A DNA stretch of 64,000 bases from CALAGB01 sp963713965 (GCA_963713965.1 OY970217.1:3224001-3288000), one strand, 5' to 3'. Positions 18,583 to 28,223 are shown, counted from the stretch's first letter. The notes: generated from the sequence alone by a model not told the origin. Made by a program: numbers and translations.

Positions 18583-20007
18583 TTAGATGCGATTGATGAC
18601 CATGAGCCGTGACTCGGTCATGTCCTCGATCGAGTATCGCAGTCCCTCGCGGCTGAGTCCCGAATCTTTTACGCCGCCATATGGCATGTGATCGATTCGA
18701 TAGGTCGGGATGTCATTGATCACGACGCCACCCACCTCGAGCGTCTCGAATGCCCGTAGCGCATGCTCCAGACTTGACGTGAAGACTCCGGCCTGAAGAC
18801 CGAAGACCGAGTCGTTGATCTCTTTCAGGGCGTCCTCGAAGTCGTCGAAGGGGAAGAGGTTGACGAGCGGGGCGAATGCCTCGCGACTGCAGACGAAGCT
18901 ATTTCGCTTGGAATCGACCAAGACGGTCGGCTGGAAGAAGCGGCCCTCCGCCTTGCCGCCGACGATTGCCCTCGCCCCTTCTTGCACGGCGTCAGCCACC
19001 CACTGCTCAGAGCGCTGAGCCGCTCGGTCGTCGATCATCGGACCCAAATCGGTCCCTTCGTCAAGCGGGTCACCAATCTTCATCTTCTTGATCTGCTCAA
19101 CCAGCTTGTTTGAGAACTCCTCCATGCGGGAGCGGTGCACGTAAACACGCTGAACGGAGATGCAGACCTGTCCAGCGTAAGAGAACGCGCCAACTCGCAC
19201 GCGAGCGGCGGCCAGATCGACATCGGCGTCCTCATCCACGATGACGCCGGCGTTACCACCAAGCTCGAGCACCACTTTCTTCTTGCCGGCTCGGCTCTTC
19301 ATGTCCCAGCCTACCGCGGGCGATCCGGTGAAGGAGAGGAGCTTGAATCGCTCGTCGGTCACGAGTCGATCCCCAAGGTTGCGATCCATCGGCATGATGC
19401 TCACCGCGCCCTCGGGTAGGCCGGAGTCGGCCACGATCTGAGCAAACGCGAGCATGGTGAGCGGATCGCGCGTCGGTGGCTTAAGAACGATGGTGTTGCC
19501 CGACGCGACGGCTGGAGCGACCTTATGCAGAGCCAGATTGAGCGGGAAGTTGAACGGCGAGATTCCGGCGATCGGCCCTATTGGGAAGCGACGCGTGATG
19601 CCGAACCGTCCAGCAGATGAGGCCATCAGGTCGAGTGGAATCAGCTCGCCCCCGATCCGTTTGGCCTCCTCGATGGCGATCTGAAGCGTAAAGACGCCTC
19701 GGGCTGATTCGACGCGTGCGTCGCGGATCGGCTTGCCTGCTTCCATGGCGATGATTTGAGCGATCTCCTCCTGGCGCTCGGCCATGCCGTCGGCCATGCG
19801 CTGCAGGATCTGCACGCGCTCGAACGTCCCGAGCGTGCGGGTCTCCTCGAAAGCGTTTTCCGCCGCCGTCACGGCATCCTCGTAGTCCTTATCGGTCGCG
19901 TACCAGGTGAGGCCGACCGCTTCGTCATTGAATGGATTGGTAATTTCGAGCGGCTGATCCGACGTTCGCCATTCGCCAGCACAGTAGAACGGAAATTCCT
20001 TGGCCAT
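18583..20007 (-). CDS. NAD(P)-dependent aldehyde dehydrogenase
   Basis: The protein has 474 residues and a complete ALDH-superfamily fold. The catalytic Glu is in ELGGNAGVIVDEDAD, the catalytic Cys in AGQVCISVQRVYVH, and the cofactor-binding region in LSFTGSPAVGWDMKSRAG. The C-terminal NDIPTYRIDHMPYGGVKDSG resembles the lactaldehyde/glyceraldehyde-3-phosphate-type ALDHs. The start is ATG 20007, with GGAGGGAT in front of it; an upstream in-frame start is not needed. The substrate is not certain. It is probably monocistronic. Confidence 0.9.
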   Translation of the reverse strand: MAKEFPFYCAGEWRTSDQPLEITNPFNDEAVGLTWYATDKDYEDAVTAAENAFEETRTLGTFERVQILQRMADGMAERQEEIAQIIAMEAGKPIRDARVESARGVFTLQIAIEEAKRIGGELIPLDLMASSAGRFGITRRFPIGPIAGISPFNFPLNLALHKVAPAVASGNTIVLKPPTRDPLTMLAFAQIVADSGLPEGAVSIMPMDRNLGDRLVTDERFKLLSFTGSPAVGWDMKSRAGKKKVVLELGGNAGVIVDEDADVDLAAARVRVGAFSYAGQVCISVQRVYVHRSRMEEFSNKLVEQIKKMKIGDPLDEGTDLGPMIDDRAAQRSEQWVADAVQEGARAIVGGKAEGRFFQPTVLVDSKRNSFVCSREAFAPLVNLFPFDDFEDALKEINDSVFGLQAGVFTSSLEHALRAFETLEVGGVVINDIPTYRIDHMPYGGVKDSGLSREGLRYSIEDMTESRLMVINRI

Positions 20008-20148
20008 GGCTATCCCTCCAGTCGTTGGCATCGCGGCTCGAAAAGTTGGCCGCGCTTCGATCTTACAGCAACAGTGTGTGGCCGCCAGTCATTACCGGAT
20101 CAGTTTGAACGAGGATTCGTGCGGCGTGTGGAAATGCCGTGCCAATCA

Positions 20149-20174
20149 AACGAGGGGCCAGGCGGCCCCTCGTT
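20149..20174 (-). terminator. terminator of the nuoG-nuoI unit
   Basis: Perfect 11-bp stem AACGAGGGGCC / GGCCCCTCGTT (20149-20159 with 20164-20174), 4-base loop. It lies 24 bases after the nuoI stop codon on the minus strand, with TTTG at the end. Confidence 0.7.
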
Positions 20175-20197
20175 GAACGTCAACTTGTGTGGATCGT

Positions 20198-20665
20198 TCA
20201 GTCAGTCTCGCCGAAGGTCTCGTGATCCGCGTCGGAGCCCGCATCCCACCAGGTCTCATTCTGAGCACCGATCGCGGCCAGTTCGGTCTTGGTGTAGATG
20301 AGCCCGTCCCGTTCCATGGTCGCCAGCTCAAACTCGCCACTCATGGTGATGGCATCCACAGGACATACCTGCGCGCAGAAGCCGCAGAAGAGACAGCGGC
20401 CCGAGCGCAAGATGAACTCGCCTAGCTCGCGATCGCCTTCTTCGGACGGAATGACGTTCATCTCGAGGCAGGTCGTCGGGCAGATGCGCGCGCAAAGCCC
20501 GCAGGCCACACAGAGCGCTTCGCCGGTTTCCGGATCAGCCCTGAGAGAGGGGAGACCACGGAACCTGGGCGACATAATGCGCTTTTCGTCTGGGTATTGT
20601 ACCGTTCGATTCGGCACAGTCACGCGTTTCAGTGTGACCAGGAATCCCTTGACTTCATCGAGCAT
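20198..20665 (-). CDS. nuoI: NADH-quinone oxidoreductase subunit I (two [4Fe-4S] ferredoxin)
   Basis: The protein has 155 residues with two ferredoxin motifs, CVACGLCARICPTTCLEM and CLFCGFCAQVCPVDAI, that carry clusters N6a and N6b to the quinone site in Complex I. The N-terminal VTVPNRTVQYPDEKR and the RFRGLPSLRADPETGEALC segment match NuoI. It lies 54 bases downstream of nuoG on the same strand. The remaining subunits are absent from the window. A NuoI-like ferredoxin of another NuoG-containing complex cannot be excluded. Confidence 0.88.
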   Translation of the reverse strand: MLDEVKGFLVTLKRVTVPNRTVQYPDEKRIMSPRFRGLPSLRADPETGEALCVACGLCARICPTTCLEMNVIPSEEGDRELGEFILRSGRCLFCGFCAQVCPVDAITMSGEFELATMERDGLIYTKTELAAIGAQNETWWDAGSDADHETFGETD

Positions 20666-20719
20666 GTGAGCAATTCCCTCGATTCACGTTTTGCTTCGTT
20701 CTCTCGAAACGCCTGTTGC

Positions 20720-23104
20720 TCAGTCCGCCAAAAACCGAGCGGAATCCGGTGCGAGGCCGGCGTCGACACTCAGAAACGCCTTCTGCCCAACGCCGAACGG
20801 CTGGGTGGGCCACTGCATCGGCCCTCGCTCAAGACGTGGGAAGGACGTTCCCTGGTAGATCGGAACGAGCTTGGCGATCTCTTCGAGAATAGTTGCTGGA
20901 TGGCGATGATTCAGGTTGTAGCCAAGACGCTGCGCGATCTCCTGCACGTACCACCAACCAGCGTGGGCGTCGCCGCTCGCTGACAGCGTCAACCGCACCC
21001 GCTGAATGGTTCGATCGGCGTTGGTGAATGAGCCATCCTTCTCAAGGAACATCGATCCCGGCAGGACCACGTGGGCCAGCTCGCTGAGCGCGCTCGGGAA
21101 CGTATCTTCAACGACGAGAAACTCAAGGTGCGAGAGCGCTGACAGCATTCGCGCGTCGTAGCCATAGCTGCTCGGGAAGTCACTATTGGCGATGTACATC
21201 GCCTTGATGTCGCCAGCCTCAATCGCCGCGACGATCTTATCGAAGGAAGGTCCGGGAGTCGTCGGGAGCGATCGAACCGACTTGAACCCGTTCTGCGGAA
21301 CCGTCGAATCGTTCCAACGTGGCAGCCAGGCGGCTTCGAACGCTCGCAGGGCGTCCCCGTCGTCTAGACCGCGGTGTCCAGGTAGTGAATCGGGCATGCA
21401 GCCAACATCGGACGCGCCCTGAAAGTTACTCGGACCGCGGAAGGCGATGACTCCGCCACCCGATCGACCGATGTTGCCAGTCAAGAGGGCCAGGTTGTTC
21501 AAGGCGACCGAAGCGCCGTAGGCCACGTCAGTCGCATCGTTAGCCAGCGTCTGGTAGATCGCGCTCGGCCGCCGCGCTCCATCGGCATTCTCGTGGCCAC
21601 CGGTCGCGTACAAGACAGCGGCGCGGCGAATGTTCTCGAGTGCGATACCGGTTTCCTTGGCAACGACTTCTGGCTTGAAGGCCTTGAGCGATTCCACCCA
21701 TGCATCGAATCCCGCGTCCAGACCGGTTTGCGGGTCGGCTAGTTTCTGGAAGATGATCTCCTGCGCGATCGCGTTGACGATCGCCGTCTCGGAGCCTTCC
21801 GGAGGCTTGATCCAGACTTCAGCGCGGTCACACATCGGGAAATGGTCGCGGCTAATAACGACCGTCTTGCTCTCGCGATACGTGCGTGCCCAGTTGATCC
21901 AATAGCTTCCAACCGGAGCCTTGTCGACGATGCTTGGTCCCACGACCATCGCGCACCCGGTATTGGAGAACATCTCCTGCATTGAGTTCGTGCTGGAGGG
22001 CCGTCCGAGCGAATCACGCAACGCGCGATCGACGGCGCTCATACCCGGCGTCATCAACCGATCGACGTTGTTGGTTCCCATGACGGCACGCGTGAATTGC
22101 TGGAGTAGGTAGTTCTCTTCATTCGTGTTGCTGGGAGAAGCGAGCGCCGCGAATTGGTCGCCTTGATAGTGACGTAGCTTTTCGGCGACGAGATCCAGCG
22201 CTTCGTCAACCTGGACGTCGCGAACCGACTCACCGTCGCGGACCTGGGCCGAAGTCAGCCGATCTGGATGCTGAACTTCTTCGTAGCCCCATTTGCCCCG
22301 CTCGCAGGTGTAACCGTGATTGACTCCGCGGTCCCACAGATGCGAGACGCGGCGTACCAGTCCTCGGTTGTGCTCCACATTCAATGTGCAGCCGACGTCA
22401 CACATACCGCAGATCGTCTCAGTGGCGTCGAGCTCCCAGGGGTGACTGCCGAACTTGCGGTCAGTCAACGCGCCGACAGGACAGACCGCGATGCACATTC
22501 CACAATTGATGCAGGTGGTGTCGCGCAGGTCCATGCCGTAGGCCGGGCCGATCGACGCCTCGAGCCCACGCGACAGGACCTCGATGGCTGTCACTCCGAT
22601 GACTTCGTCGCAGACACGGGTGCAGCGAGCGCAGATGATGCAGCGGTCCCATTTGTAGTCGATGAGATTGCTGAGATGCGTGTATGGCTGCGCTAGCTTG
22701 GGACGATTGTATGGGCTGATCTGAACGTTGTGAAGGTACGTGTTGTCCTGCAGATAGCACTCGCCCGACTTGTCGCACGTTGGGCAATCGAGCGCATGGT
22801 CGATGAGATACATCTGAAGTACGAATTGGCGCGATTCGAGGGCGGCGGGAGAATGCGTTAGCACCTCCATGCCTTCGCGAACCTGTGCCGCGCATGATTC
22901 GATCAGTCCACCACGGCGCCCCAGGATCTCGACCGTGCAGATGCGGCAGGAGCCCCACGGTCTCAGCAGAGGCTGAAAGCAGAGGTTCGGGATCTCCAGC
23001 CCGACGTTCTGACACGCTTCGAGGACCGTCGTTCCGTCGGGGACGGTAACGTCCTCACCGTTGATCTTCAGGGTTACGAGCTTGGTCTCAACCTGTGCCG
23101 TCAT
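20720..23104 (-). CDS. nuoG: NADH-quinone oxidoreductase subunit G
   Basis: The protein has 794 residues. The N-terminal [2Fe-2S] ferredoxin has Cys42, 53, 56 and 71. The His-ligated cluster motif has His103, Cys107, 110 and 116. Two [4Fe-4S] motifs follow (CIICARCTRVC and CINCGMCIAVCP), then the N7-like CGMCDVGCTL of the molybdopterin-type domain. I found no Cys/Sec-His at the position used by formate dehydrogenases (region NVDRLMTPGMSAVDR), so it fits a non-catalytic NuoG better than FdhA. It should relay electrons within the peripheral arm. It starts at ATG 23104 and shares a unit with nuoI. Confidence 0.87.
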   Translation of the reverse strand: MTAQVETKLVTLKINGEDVTVPDGTTVLEACQNVGLEIPNLCFQPLLRPWGSCRICTVEILGRRGGLIESCAAQVREGMEVLTHSPAALESRQFVLQMYLIDHALDCPTCDKSGECYLQDNTYLHNVQISPYNRPKLAQPYTHLSNLIDYKWDRCIICARCTRVCDEVIGVTAIEVLSRGLEASIGPAYGMDLRDTTCINCGMCIAVCPVGALTDRKFGSHPWELDATETICGMCDVGCTLNVEHNRGLVRRVSHLWDRGVNHGYTCERGKWGYEEVQHPDRLTSAQVRDGESVRDVQVDEALDLVAEKLRHYQGDQFAALASPSNTNEENYLLQQFTRAVMGTNNVDRLMTPGMSAVDRALRDSLGRPSSTNSMQEMFSNTGCAMVVGPSIVDKAPVGSYWINWARTYRESKTVVISRDHFPMCDRAEVWIKPPEGSETAIVNAIAQEIIFQKLADPQTGLDAGFDAWVESLKAFKPEVVAKETGIALENIRRAAVLYATGGHENADGARRPSAIYQTLANDATDVAYGASVALNNLALLTGNIGRSGGGVIAFRGPSNFQGASDVGCMPDSLPGHRGLDDGDALRAFEAAWLPRWNDSTVPQNGFKSVRSLPTTPGPSFDKIVAAIEAGDIKAMYIANSDFPSSYGYDARMLSALSHLEFLVVEDTFPSALSELAHVVLPGSMFLEKDGSFTNADRTIQRVRLTLSASGDAHAGWWYVQEIAQRLGYNLNHRHPATILEEIAKLVPIYQGTSFPRLERGPMQWPTQPFGVGQKAFLSVDAGLAPDSARFLAD

Positions 23105-23435
23105 GATCTGGGTCCGGCCTCCTTGCTGGTCGCCACCACGGAAACCTCAATCGACGATTCTTGGTACGACTGAGGTCCCCCGGACCACGTTGCCGTGCAT
23201 TCGACTCGAAGCGGAAATGCCGTCCTGAAAGTGTCTTCTAAAATGACTGGTCGCGTTGAAAGCTCGGGCGTGCGTTTCCATTGACTCAGACTGGGAAAAT
23301 CACCCTTCCTGAACCGTCTGATCTTATCACAGGGATTTTCGGTTTTCATAAGCGTTTCGTTGCGAAATCCCAGGTCCTACGAGCGAACTAGCCCAAAAGA
23401 ATCGAGAGTCGTGACTGCGATGGTACCGACGTCGC
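23105..23435. other. divergent intergenic region upstream of nuoG and the 23436 gene
   Basis: No coding frame recognised. It must hold the nuoG promoter; the best minus-strand -10 candidate is TAAGAT near 23321-23326, with only a weak -35. I saw no repeats or regulator palindromes. Confidence 0.4.
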
Positions 23436-24164
23436 ATGGCCCGAAGGGATGCCTCGCACTACGCTTCAGCCATGATTATGACGGAGCAGTGGCAACCAGC
23501 TGGCGCGAATAGAGTCATCTTCCGGCGACTGAGTACGACACCGGCTCAAAGCGGTGCATCCACGCTCCGTCGGGCCATCTATCAACCGCTCCCGCGGTTC
23601 GACGGCGAGCACATCGCCAAGCTGGCTGGGCGGTCGCTGCCGATCCCGAACTGGGCGGTGGCTATTTCGTGTGCCGCGGCGCTGGGATTGTCACTGGCGC
23701 TCTCGGCGGGGATGGTGAACGCGCCCGCGAACGCGGCGTCATCGTACCTGCAGAGCGGTGACGCGGGAACGGTGTCACGGGTTGTCTGGTCCGGTTCAAT
23801 GGCTCTGGCTCAGACGACCTCTCCAGTGGACAACACCAAGGTGGGCCAGATTGCCACGCTGGAGGGGCAGGTTCAGTCGATGAATTCACAGCTTCAGCGG
23901 CTGCAACAAGACAACGACTCACTGCGGAATCTGAACCAGCAACAGTCAGGCGATCTCACCAGTGCACGCTCAAATCTGGCAGCCTCTCAGGATGCGTTGA
24001 ACGGGCAATCGCAGGACATGGATGCACGGCTCAATGACCTTCAGCAGAATTTGAATGGCCATGTTTCGAACCTTCAGAGTTCGGTCTCTTCGGCCGATGA
24101 CGTAGTCAACGAAATCCGCAAGATGCTGGGCATGCCAGCTGTCTCGACCTCCACGGGAAACTGA
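23436..24164 (+). CDS. membrane-anchored or secreted coiled-coil protein, unknown function
   Basis: The protein has 242 residues. About 65 N-terminal cytoplasmic residues with a basic patch precede a single hydrophobic segment (about 70-95, ending ANAAS). Outside it, residues 125-225 form a Gln/Asn/Leu-rich heptad pattern (QIATLEGQVQSMNSQLQRLQ onward), so a long coiled coil is likely. ATG 23472 (MIMTEQW) is an alternative start. I do not recognise the family. It has no operon partner: nuoG is divergent and gatB has its own promoter. Confidence 0.65.
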   Translation: MARRDASHYASAMIMTEQWQPAGANRVIFRRLSTTPAQSGASTLRRAIYQPLPRFDGEHIAKLAGRSLPIPNWAVAISCAAALGLSLALSAGMVNAPANAASSYLQSGDAGTVSRVVWSGSMALAQTTSPVDNTKVGQIATLEGQVQSMNSQLQRLQQDNDSLRNLNQQQSGDLTSARSNLAASQDALNGQSQDMDARLNDLQQNLNGHVSNLQSSVSSADDVVNEIRKMLGMPAVSTSTGN

Positions 24165-24442
24165 CCGGGTTCCACCCTTCATTGTTTGTCTTTGCGCTCC
24201 GAGCTCTTACCTATGGATCAGCTTGACCGTACCTCTTTTCAACACAGCGCTATCTGCACCCCAATCGACGGAGCTGGGAGGCGATGACGCTCGGCGCCTT
24301 ATGAATGCACCGCACTGGCTACGCAACTTCACAAATCATTGTGACGAGATGCACAGAACGGGATGATCGACCCGAGTAACTTGTGGATGGCAGCACCGTT
24401 TTGTGGCGCGCAACTGAGCCTGCGCGAATAACAAATCGTCTG
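24165..24442. other. non-coding stretch upstream of gatB
   Basis: No convincing gene. Nothing beyond the gatB promoter immediately to its right was recognised. Confidence 0.4.
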
Positions 24443-24471
24443 GATTGACAGCCGAAACACCGTGCTATAAT
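24443..24471 (+). promoter_or_regulatory. gatB promoter
   Basis: A perfect TATAAT (24466-24471). The -35 is either GATTGA (24443-24448, 17-base spacer) or TTGACA (24445-24450, 15-base spacer). It is 45 bases upstream of the start codon. Confidence 0.75.
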
Positions 24472-24515
24472 CGCCAGAGGCCCCTTCGGAGAGGGGTCGG
24501 AGCACGGGGTGAAAT

Positions 24516-25970
24516 GTGGAATTCGAAACGGTCATTGGACTTGAAGTCCATGCACAGCTACTGACACGCTCGAAGATGTACTGTGGCTGCTCTGCTGCGT
24601 ACGCGTCAGCGGAACCGAATTCCCACGTGTGTCCGGTCTGTCTTGGGCTACCGGGCGCTCTGCCGGTCATCAATCGGGAGGCGCTCGATTTCACCATCAT
24701 GACCGGCCTCGCCCTCGATTGTTCCAGTCCCGACTTCAGTAAGTTCGACCGTAAGAATTACATCTACCCCGATTTGATGAAGGGGTATCAGATCTCACAA
24801 TATGACCTGCCGCTCTGCCTTGAAGGCCGCCTCGATGTTGAGGTCGGCGAGGAGACTCGTCGCATTGGAATTCGGCGCGTCCATCTCGAAGAGGACACTG
24901 CGCGTCTGGTTCATCGCTCGGCAGGAGGCGAGACGTACAGCCTCGTCGACGTTAATCGCTCCGGCGTGCCGCTGATGGAGATCGTCAGCGATCCAGATCT
25001 GCGATCGCCGGAAGAGGCGCGACTCTACCTGGTCACGCTGCGGCAGATTCTGCGCTACATCGGCGTCTCGACGGCCAACATGGAAGAAGGAGCGTTTCGT
25101 TGCGATGCGAACATATCGCAGCGAAGCAGCGACGGGGCGGCCGTCGGCGCCAAAGTCGAGATCAAGAACATGAACAGTTTCCGTGCTGTTGAGCGCGCGT
25201 TGCTGTTCGAAGTCGATCGTCAACGTGAGGCCCTGAGAAACGGGGAAACGATCGAGCAAGAAACCCGGGGATGGGTTGAAGACCGTGGAGTCACCGTTTC
25301 GCAGCGAACGAAGGAGTTCGCGCACGACTACCGGTACTTCCCCGAGCCTGACTTGCCGCCACTCGTCCTCGATCCGGCGGATACGCTGCAGATTCGAGAG
25401 CGCATGCCTGAGCTCCCCGGTGCCCGAATGTCGAGATTCGTGAGTTCATTCGGGCTGAGCCAGGACGACGCCGCGTTGTTGACGGTCGAAAAACCGGTTG
25501 CCGATTATTTCGAAGCGGCTACCGATGGAGCGGACCGCTTCGCGCGCCAGCTATCGAATTGGATCGCCGGTGAGGTGTTCGCGTTGATGCGTGATCGAGG
25601 GCTCGAGATCGAGCAGATCAACGTTGCACCGCGACAGCTCAGCGAGTTGGTCGAGCTCGTCGAAGCGGGCGATATCAACCAACGCACCGCCAAAGAGGTC
25701 TTGATCGCCGTCCATGAGACGGGTTCAGATCCGAGGGATATCGTCGCGGAGCGCGGTTTGGCTCAGGTGAGCGATGAGGCTCAGCTCGAAGCCGCGGCTC
25801 GATCCGTGATTGAAGAGAACCCTGCCGCGGTCGCCGATTATCAGAGTGGCAAGTCGGCGGCGGTCGGTTTCCTGATCGGCCAGGTGATGAGGCAGATGCG
25901 GGGAACCGCAAACCCCGCCATCGTCAGGCAGATCCTGGTCGCGGCACTGGAAAACACCGAGAAGAGTTGA
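24516..25970 (+). CDS. gatB: aspartyl/glutamyl-tRNA amidotransferase subunit B
   Basis: The protein has 484 residues and is the kinase/transamidation subunit of GatCAB, which converts Glu-tRNA(Gln) and/or Asp-tRNA(Asn) to the amidated forms. It opens with FETVIGLEVHAQLLT and has the zinc site CGCS...CPVCLGLPGALPV. Other landmarks are KNYIYPDLMKGYQISQYD, RVHLEEDTARLVH and DVNRSGVPLMEIVSDPD. The C-terminal YqeY-like tRNA-binding domain ends QVMRQMRGTANPAIVRQIL. It starts at GTG 24516. gatC and gatA are not adjacent, so the operon is split. The window also encodes a tRNA-Gln, the product of this pathway. Confidence 0.95.
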   Translation: MEFETVIGLEVHAQLLTRSKMYCGCSAAYASAEPNSHVCPVCLGLPGALPVINREALDFTIMTGLALDCSSPDFSKFDRKNYIYPDLMKGYQISQYDLPLCLEGRLDVEVGEETRRIGIRRVHLEEDTARLVHRSAGGETYSLVDVNRSGVPLMEIVSDPDLRSPEEARLYLVTLRQILRYIGVSTANMEEGAFRCDANISQRSSDGAAVGAKVEIKNMNSFRAVERALLFEVDRQREALRNGETIEQETRGWVEDRGVTVSQRTKEFAHDYRYFPEPDLPPLVLDPADTLQIRERMPELPGARMSRFVSSFGLSQDDAALLTVEKPVADYFEAATDGADRFARQLSNWIAGEVFALMRDRGLEIEQINVAPRQLSELVELVEAGDINQRTAKEVLIAVHETGSDPRDIVAERGLAQVSDEAQLEAAARSVIEENPAAVADYQSGKSAAVGFLIGQVMRQMRGTANPAIVRQILVAALENTEKS

Positions 25971-26095
25971 ATGGGAGGATGTCATTGACAGCCTCCTATT
26001 CTTTTTGCGCTGAAACAGGCAGACGGGCGTGATGATCGATTTCGTGATTCGATCGCGCGCCAACAAAACGTGACAGCGTTTGGAGGGATCCGGTA

Positions 26096-27373
26096 ATGGC
26101 AGTAGAGACTCCCACGAAGGACAAGCATCAGCAGAGCTTGTTCGATATTGCCGTGGAGCAGTTCAACATCGCCGCGGACGTCATCGGCCTCGATGACGAC
26201 ATGAGGCGTATGCTCAGCGTTTGCAAGCGCGAGCTTTCGGTCAACTTCCCGGTTGAGATGGATGACGGTTCCGTTCAAGTCTTCCGCGGACACCGTGTGC
26301 AGCACAATCTCGGCCCTGGCCCGTCCAAGGGCGGCATTCGCTATCATCAGAACGTGACCCTCGACGAGGTCAAAGCGCTGGCGATGTGGATGACCTGGAA
26401 ATGCGCGGTCGTCGGACTGCCGTACGGTGGTGGCAAGGGCGGCGTCGCGGTGAACCCGAAGATCCTCTCTCAGGGCGAGCTTCAGAACCTCACCCGCCGC
26501 TATACTACGGAGATTTCGGTCATCATCGGCCCTCATAGTGACATTCCGGCGCCGGACGTCAACACCAACCCGCAGGTCATGGCCTGGATTCTCGACACCT
26601 ACAGCATGCACCACGGCGGTGTCACTGTTCCGGCGGTCGTCACCGGAAAGCCGCTGCTGCTTGGAGGATCACAGGGTCGTTTCGAAGCGACGGCGCGTGG
26701 ATGCGTCTTCGCCATCGAAGAAGCCTGCAAGACACACAATCTCGACTTGTTGAAATCACGTGTCGTGGTGCAGGGCTTCGGCAACGCCGGTTCGATCGCC
26801 GCGCATCTGCTGCATGATCTGGGCTGCAAGGTCGTCGGTGTCAGCGATTCGCAAGGTGGTATCTACAACGCCGCGGGCCTCGACATTCCGGCCGTCATGG
26901 AGCACAAGCGGCAGAACGTCTCGGTTGTCGGCTTCCCGGGCTCTGATTCGGTCTCGAACGAGGAACTCCTCGAACTCGACTGTGACATCCTCATTCCGGC
27001 GGCGCTGGAAGAGCAGATCACCGAAGACAACGCACCGCGAATCAAAGCCAAGCTGATCGCCGAGGCGGCCAATGGCCCGACCACTCCGGAAGCCGACCGC
27101 ATCCTCTACGATCGCGGAGTTATCGTGCTCCCAGACATCTTCGCTAACGCTGGCGGCGTGACCGTCTCGTACTTCGAGTGGGTGCAAGGTATCCAGGCTT
27201 TCCCATGGACCGAAGAAGAGGTGAACGGCAAGCTGAAGCGGATGATGGTGGACGCCTATGCGGCCATCAACACCATGTCGCAGCAGTACCACGTTCACAT
27301 GCGCACAGCCGCATTGGCTCGCGCGATTCAGCGCGTTGCAGAGTTTGTTCGTGTGCGCGGCATCTATCCGTAA
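26096..27373 (+). CDS. gdhA: glutamate dehydrogenase
   Basis: The protein has 425 residues, like the hexameric Glu/Leu/Phe/Val dehydrogenases of about 420. Substrate binding and catalysis are in KGGIRYHQNV, MTWKCAVVGLPYGGGKGGV (catalytic Lys) and GPHSDIPAPDVNT (Asp). The Rossmann domain has VVVQGFGNAGSIAAHLL and the C-terminus has DIFANAGGVTVSYFEWVQ. It interconverts glutamate with 2-oxoglutarate and ammonia. The ATG at 26096 follows GGAGGGA. It has its own terminator and is probably monocistronic; the cofactor preference is not clear from the fingerprint. Confidence 0.95.
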   Translation: MAVETPTKDKHQQSLFDIAVEQFNIAADVIGLDDDMRRMLSVCKRELSVNFPVEMDDGSVQVFRGHRVQHNLGPGPSKGGIRYHQNVTLDEVKALAMWMTWKCAVVGLPYGGGKGGVAVNPKILSQGELQNLTRRYTTEISVIIGPHSDIPAPDVNTNPQVMAWILDTYSMHHGGVTVPAVVTGKPLLLGGSQGRFEATARGCVFAIEEACKTHNLDLLKSRVVVQGFGNAGSIAAHLLHDLGCKVVGVSDSQGGIYNAAGLDIPAVMEHKRQNVSVVGFPGSDSVSNEELLELDCDILIPAALEEQITEDNAPRIKAKLIAEAANGPTTPEADRILYDRGVIVLPDIFANAGGVTVSYFEWVQGIQAFPWTEEEVNGKLKRMMVDAYAAINTMSQQYHVHMRTAALARAIQRVAEFVRVRGIYP

Positions 27374-27401
27374 TAGCCACGCCCGATAACGAGGAACGGC
27401 A

Positions 27402-27432
27402 AAGGGCCGGCATTTCGCCGGCCCTTCGCCAT
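27402..27432 (+). terminator. terminator after glutamate dehydrogenase
   Basis: Perfect 10-bp stem AAGGGCCGGC / GCCGGCCCTT (27402-27411 with 27417-27426), loop ATTTC. The T-run is weak. Confidence 0.65.
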
Positions 27433-27548
27433 TGCTTCGTAAACTGAATCTGGTCCCCTGAATTGCCATCATCCCCAGCCAGACGATCCCGTTGAGTCCT
27501 ACCGAACGGATGAGGGCGGCGGGTTCGCGAGCCGGGCGGAGCCGACCG

Positions 27549-28205
27549 CTAGATTCCCAGCAACTCCTGCAGTGCTTCTTCGCGCTCTCGCTTCGTAACG
27601 CAAATGAGCTCGTCTCCCGCCCGGATGATTGTTTGCCCGGTCGGAATGATCAGATCTCCATCACGGAGGATGGCGGAAATAAGAACTTGCGGCGGAAATT
27701 CGATGCGCTCGATCGGAAGGTCCAATACCGGCGATTGCTCGGAGACGGTGGCCTCGACAATTGCAAGGTCGGCATGACGCAGGCTCATGAGGTGGACGAA
27801 GGGCAAATTGGGAATCTGCTGCTCGATCAGGCTGAGAATCACATTCGTTTGGCTGACGGTAACGTCGATGCCCAATCGTCGGAAAAGCTCTTCATTTTTC
27901 GGGTTGTTGACGCGGGCGATGGTGCGCCCCACCCGGAACTTTTCCTTGGCCATTTGACAGATCACCAGGTTGTCTTCGTCTTCACCTGTTACCGCGATCA
28001 CGACGTCGGCTCGTGCCGCGCCCGCGGCGGCCAACGTTCCAGCCTCGGCGCCATCGCCGTGCATGATGACCGATCCGAACCGCTCACTGTAGGTGTTACA
28101 TTTGATCGGGTTCTTTTCGATCAGGAAGACCTCGTAGCCCTCATTGATCAACGTCTTCGTGAGGTAGTAGCCGACTTTGCCACCGCCGACCAGGATGATG
28201 TACAT
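27549..28205 (-). CDS. TrkA-type potassium uptake regulatory protein (RCK_N + RCK_C)
   Basis: The protein has 218 residues. An N-terminal Rossmann RCK domain has IILVGGGKVGYYL, the ligand Glu in FLIEKNP, and GDGAEAGTLAAAGAARADVVIAVTGEDEDN (in two conserved blocks). A C-terminal TrkA-C domain has VLDLPIERIEFPPQVLISAI. Such proteins are cytosolic gating rings of Trk/Ktr K+ transporters and bind NAD(H), ATP or c-di-AMP. It lies 18 bases downstream of a second, shorter TrkA-like gene. The membrane subunit is not in the window. Confidence 0.9.
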   Translation of the reverse strand: MYIILVGGGKVGYYLTKTLINEGYEVFLIEKNPIKCNTYSERFGSVIMHGDGAEAGTLAAAGAARADVVIAVTGEDEDNLVICQMAKEKFRVGRTIARVNNPKNEELFRRLGIDVTVSQTNVILSLIEQQIPNLPFVHLMSLRHADLAIVEATVSEQSPVLDLPIERIEFPPQVLISAILRDGDLIIPTGQTIIRAGDELICVTKREREEALQELLGI

Positions 28206-28223
28206 CGAATAGACTCCAGAAAC

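Noticed and set aside
20720..23104. Formate dehydrogenase alpha subunit
   Set aside because: The molybdopterin-type domain lacks the Cys/Sec-His expected at the active site, and nuoI is adjacent; NuoG fits better.
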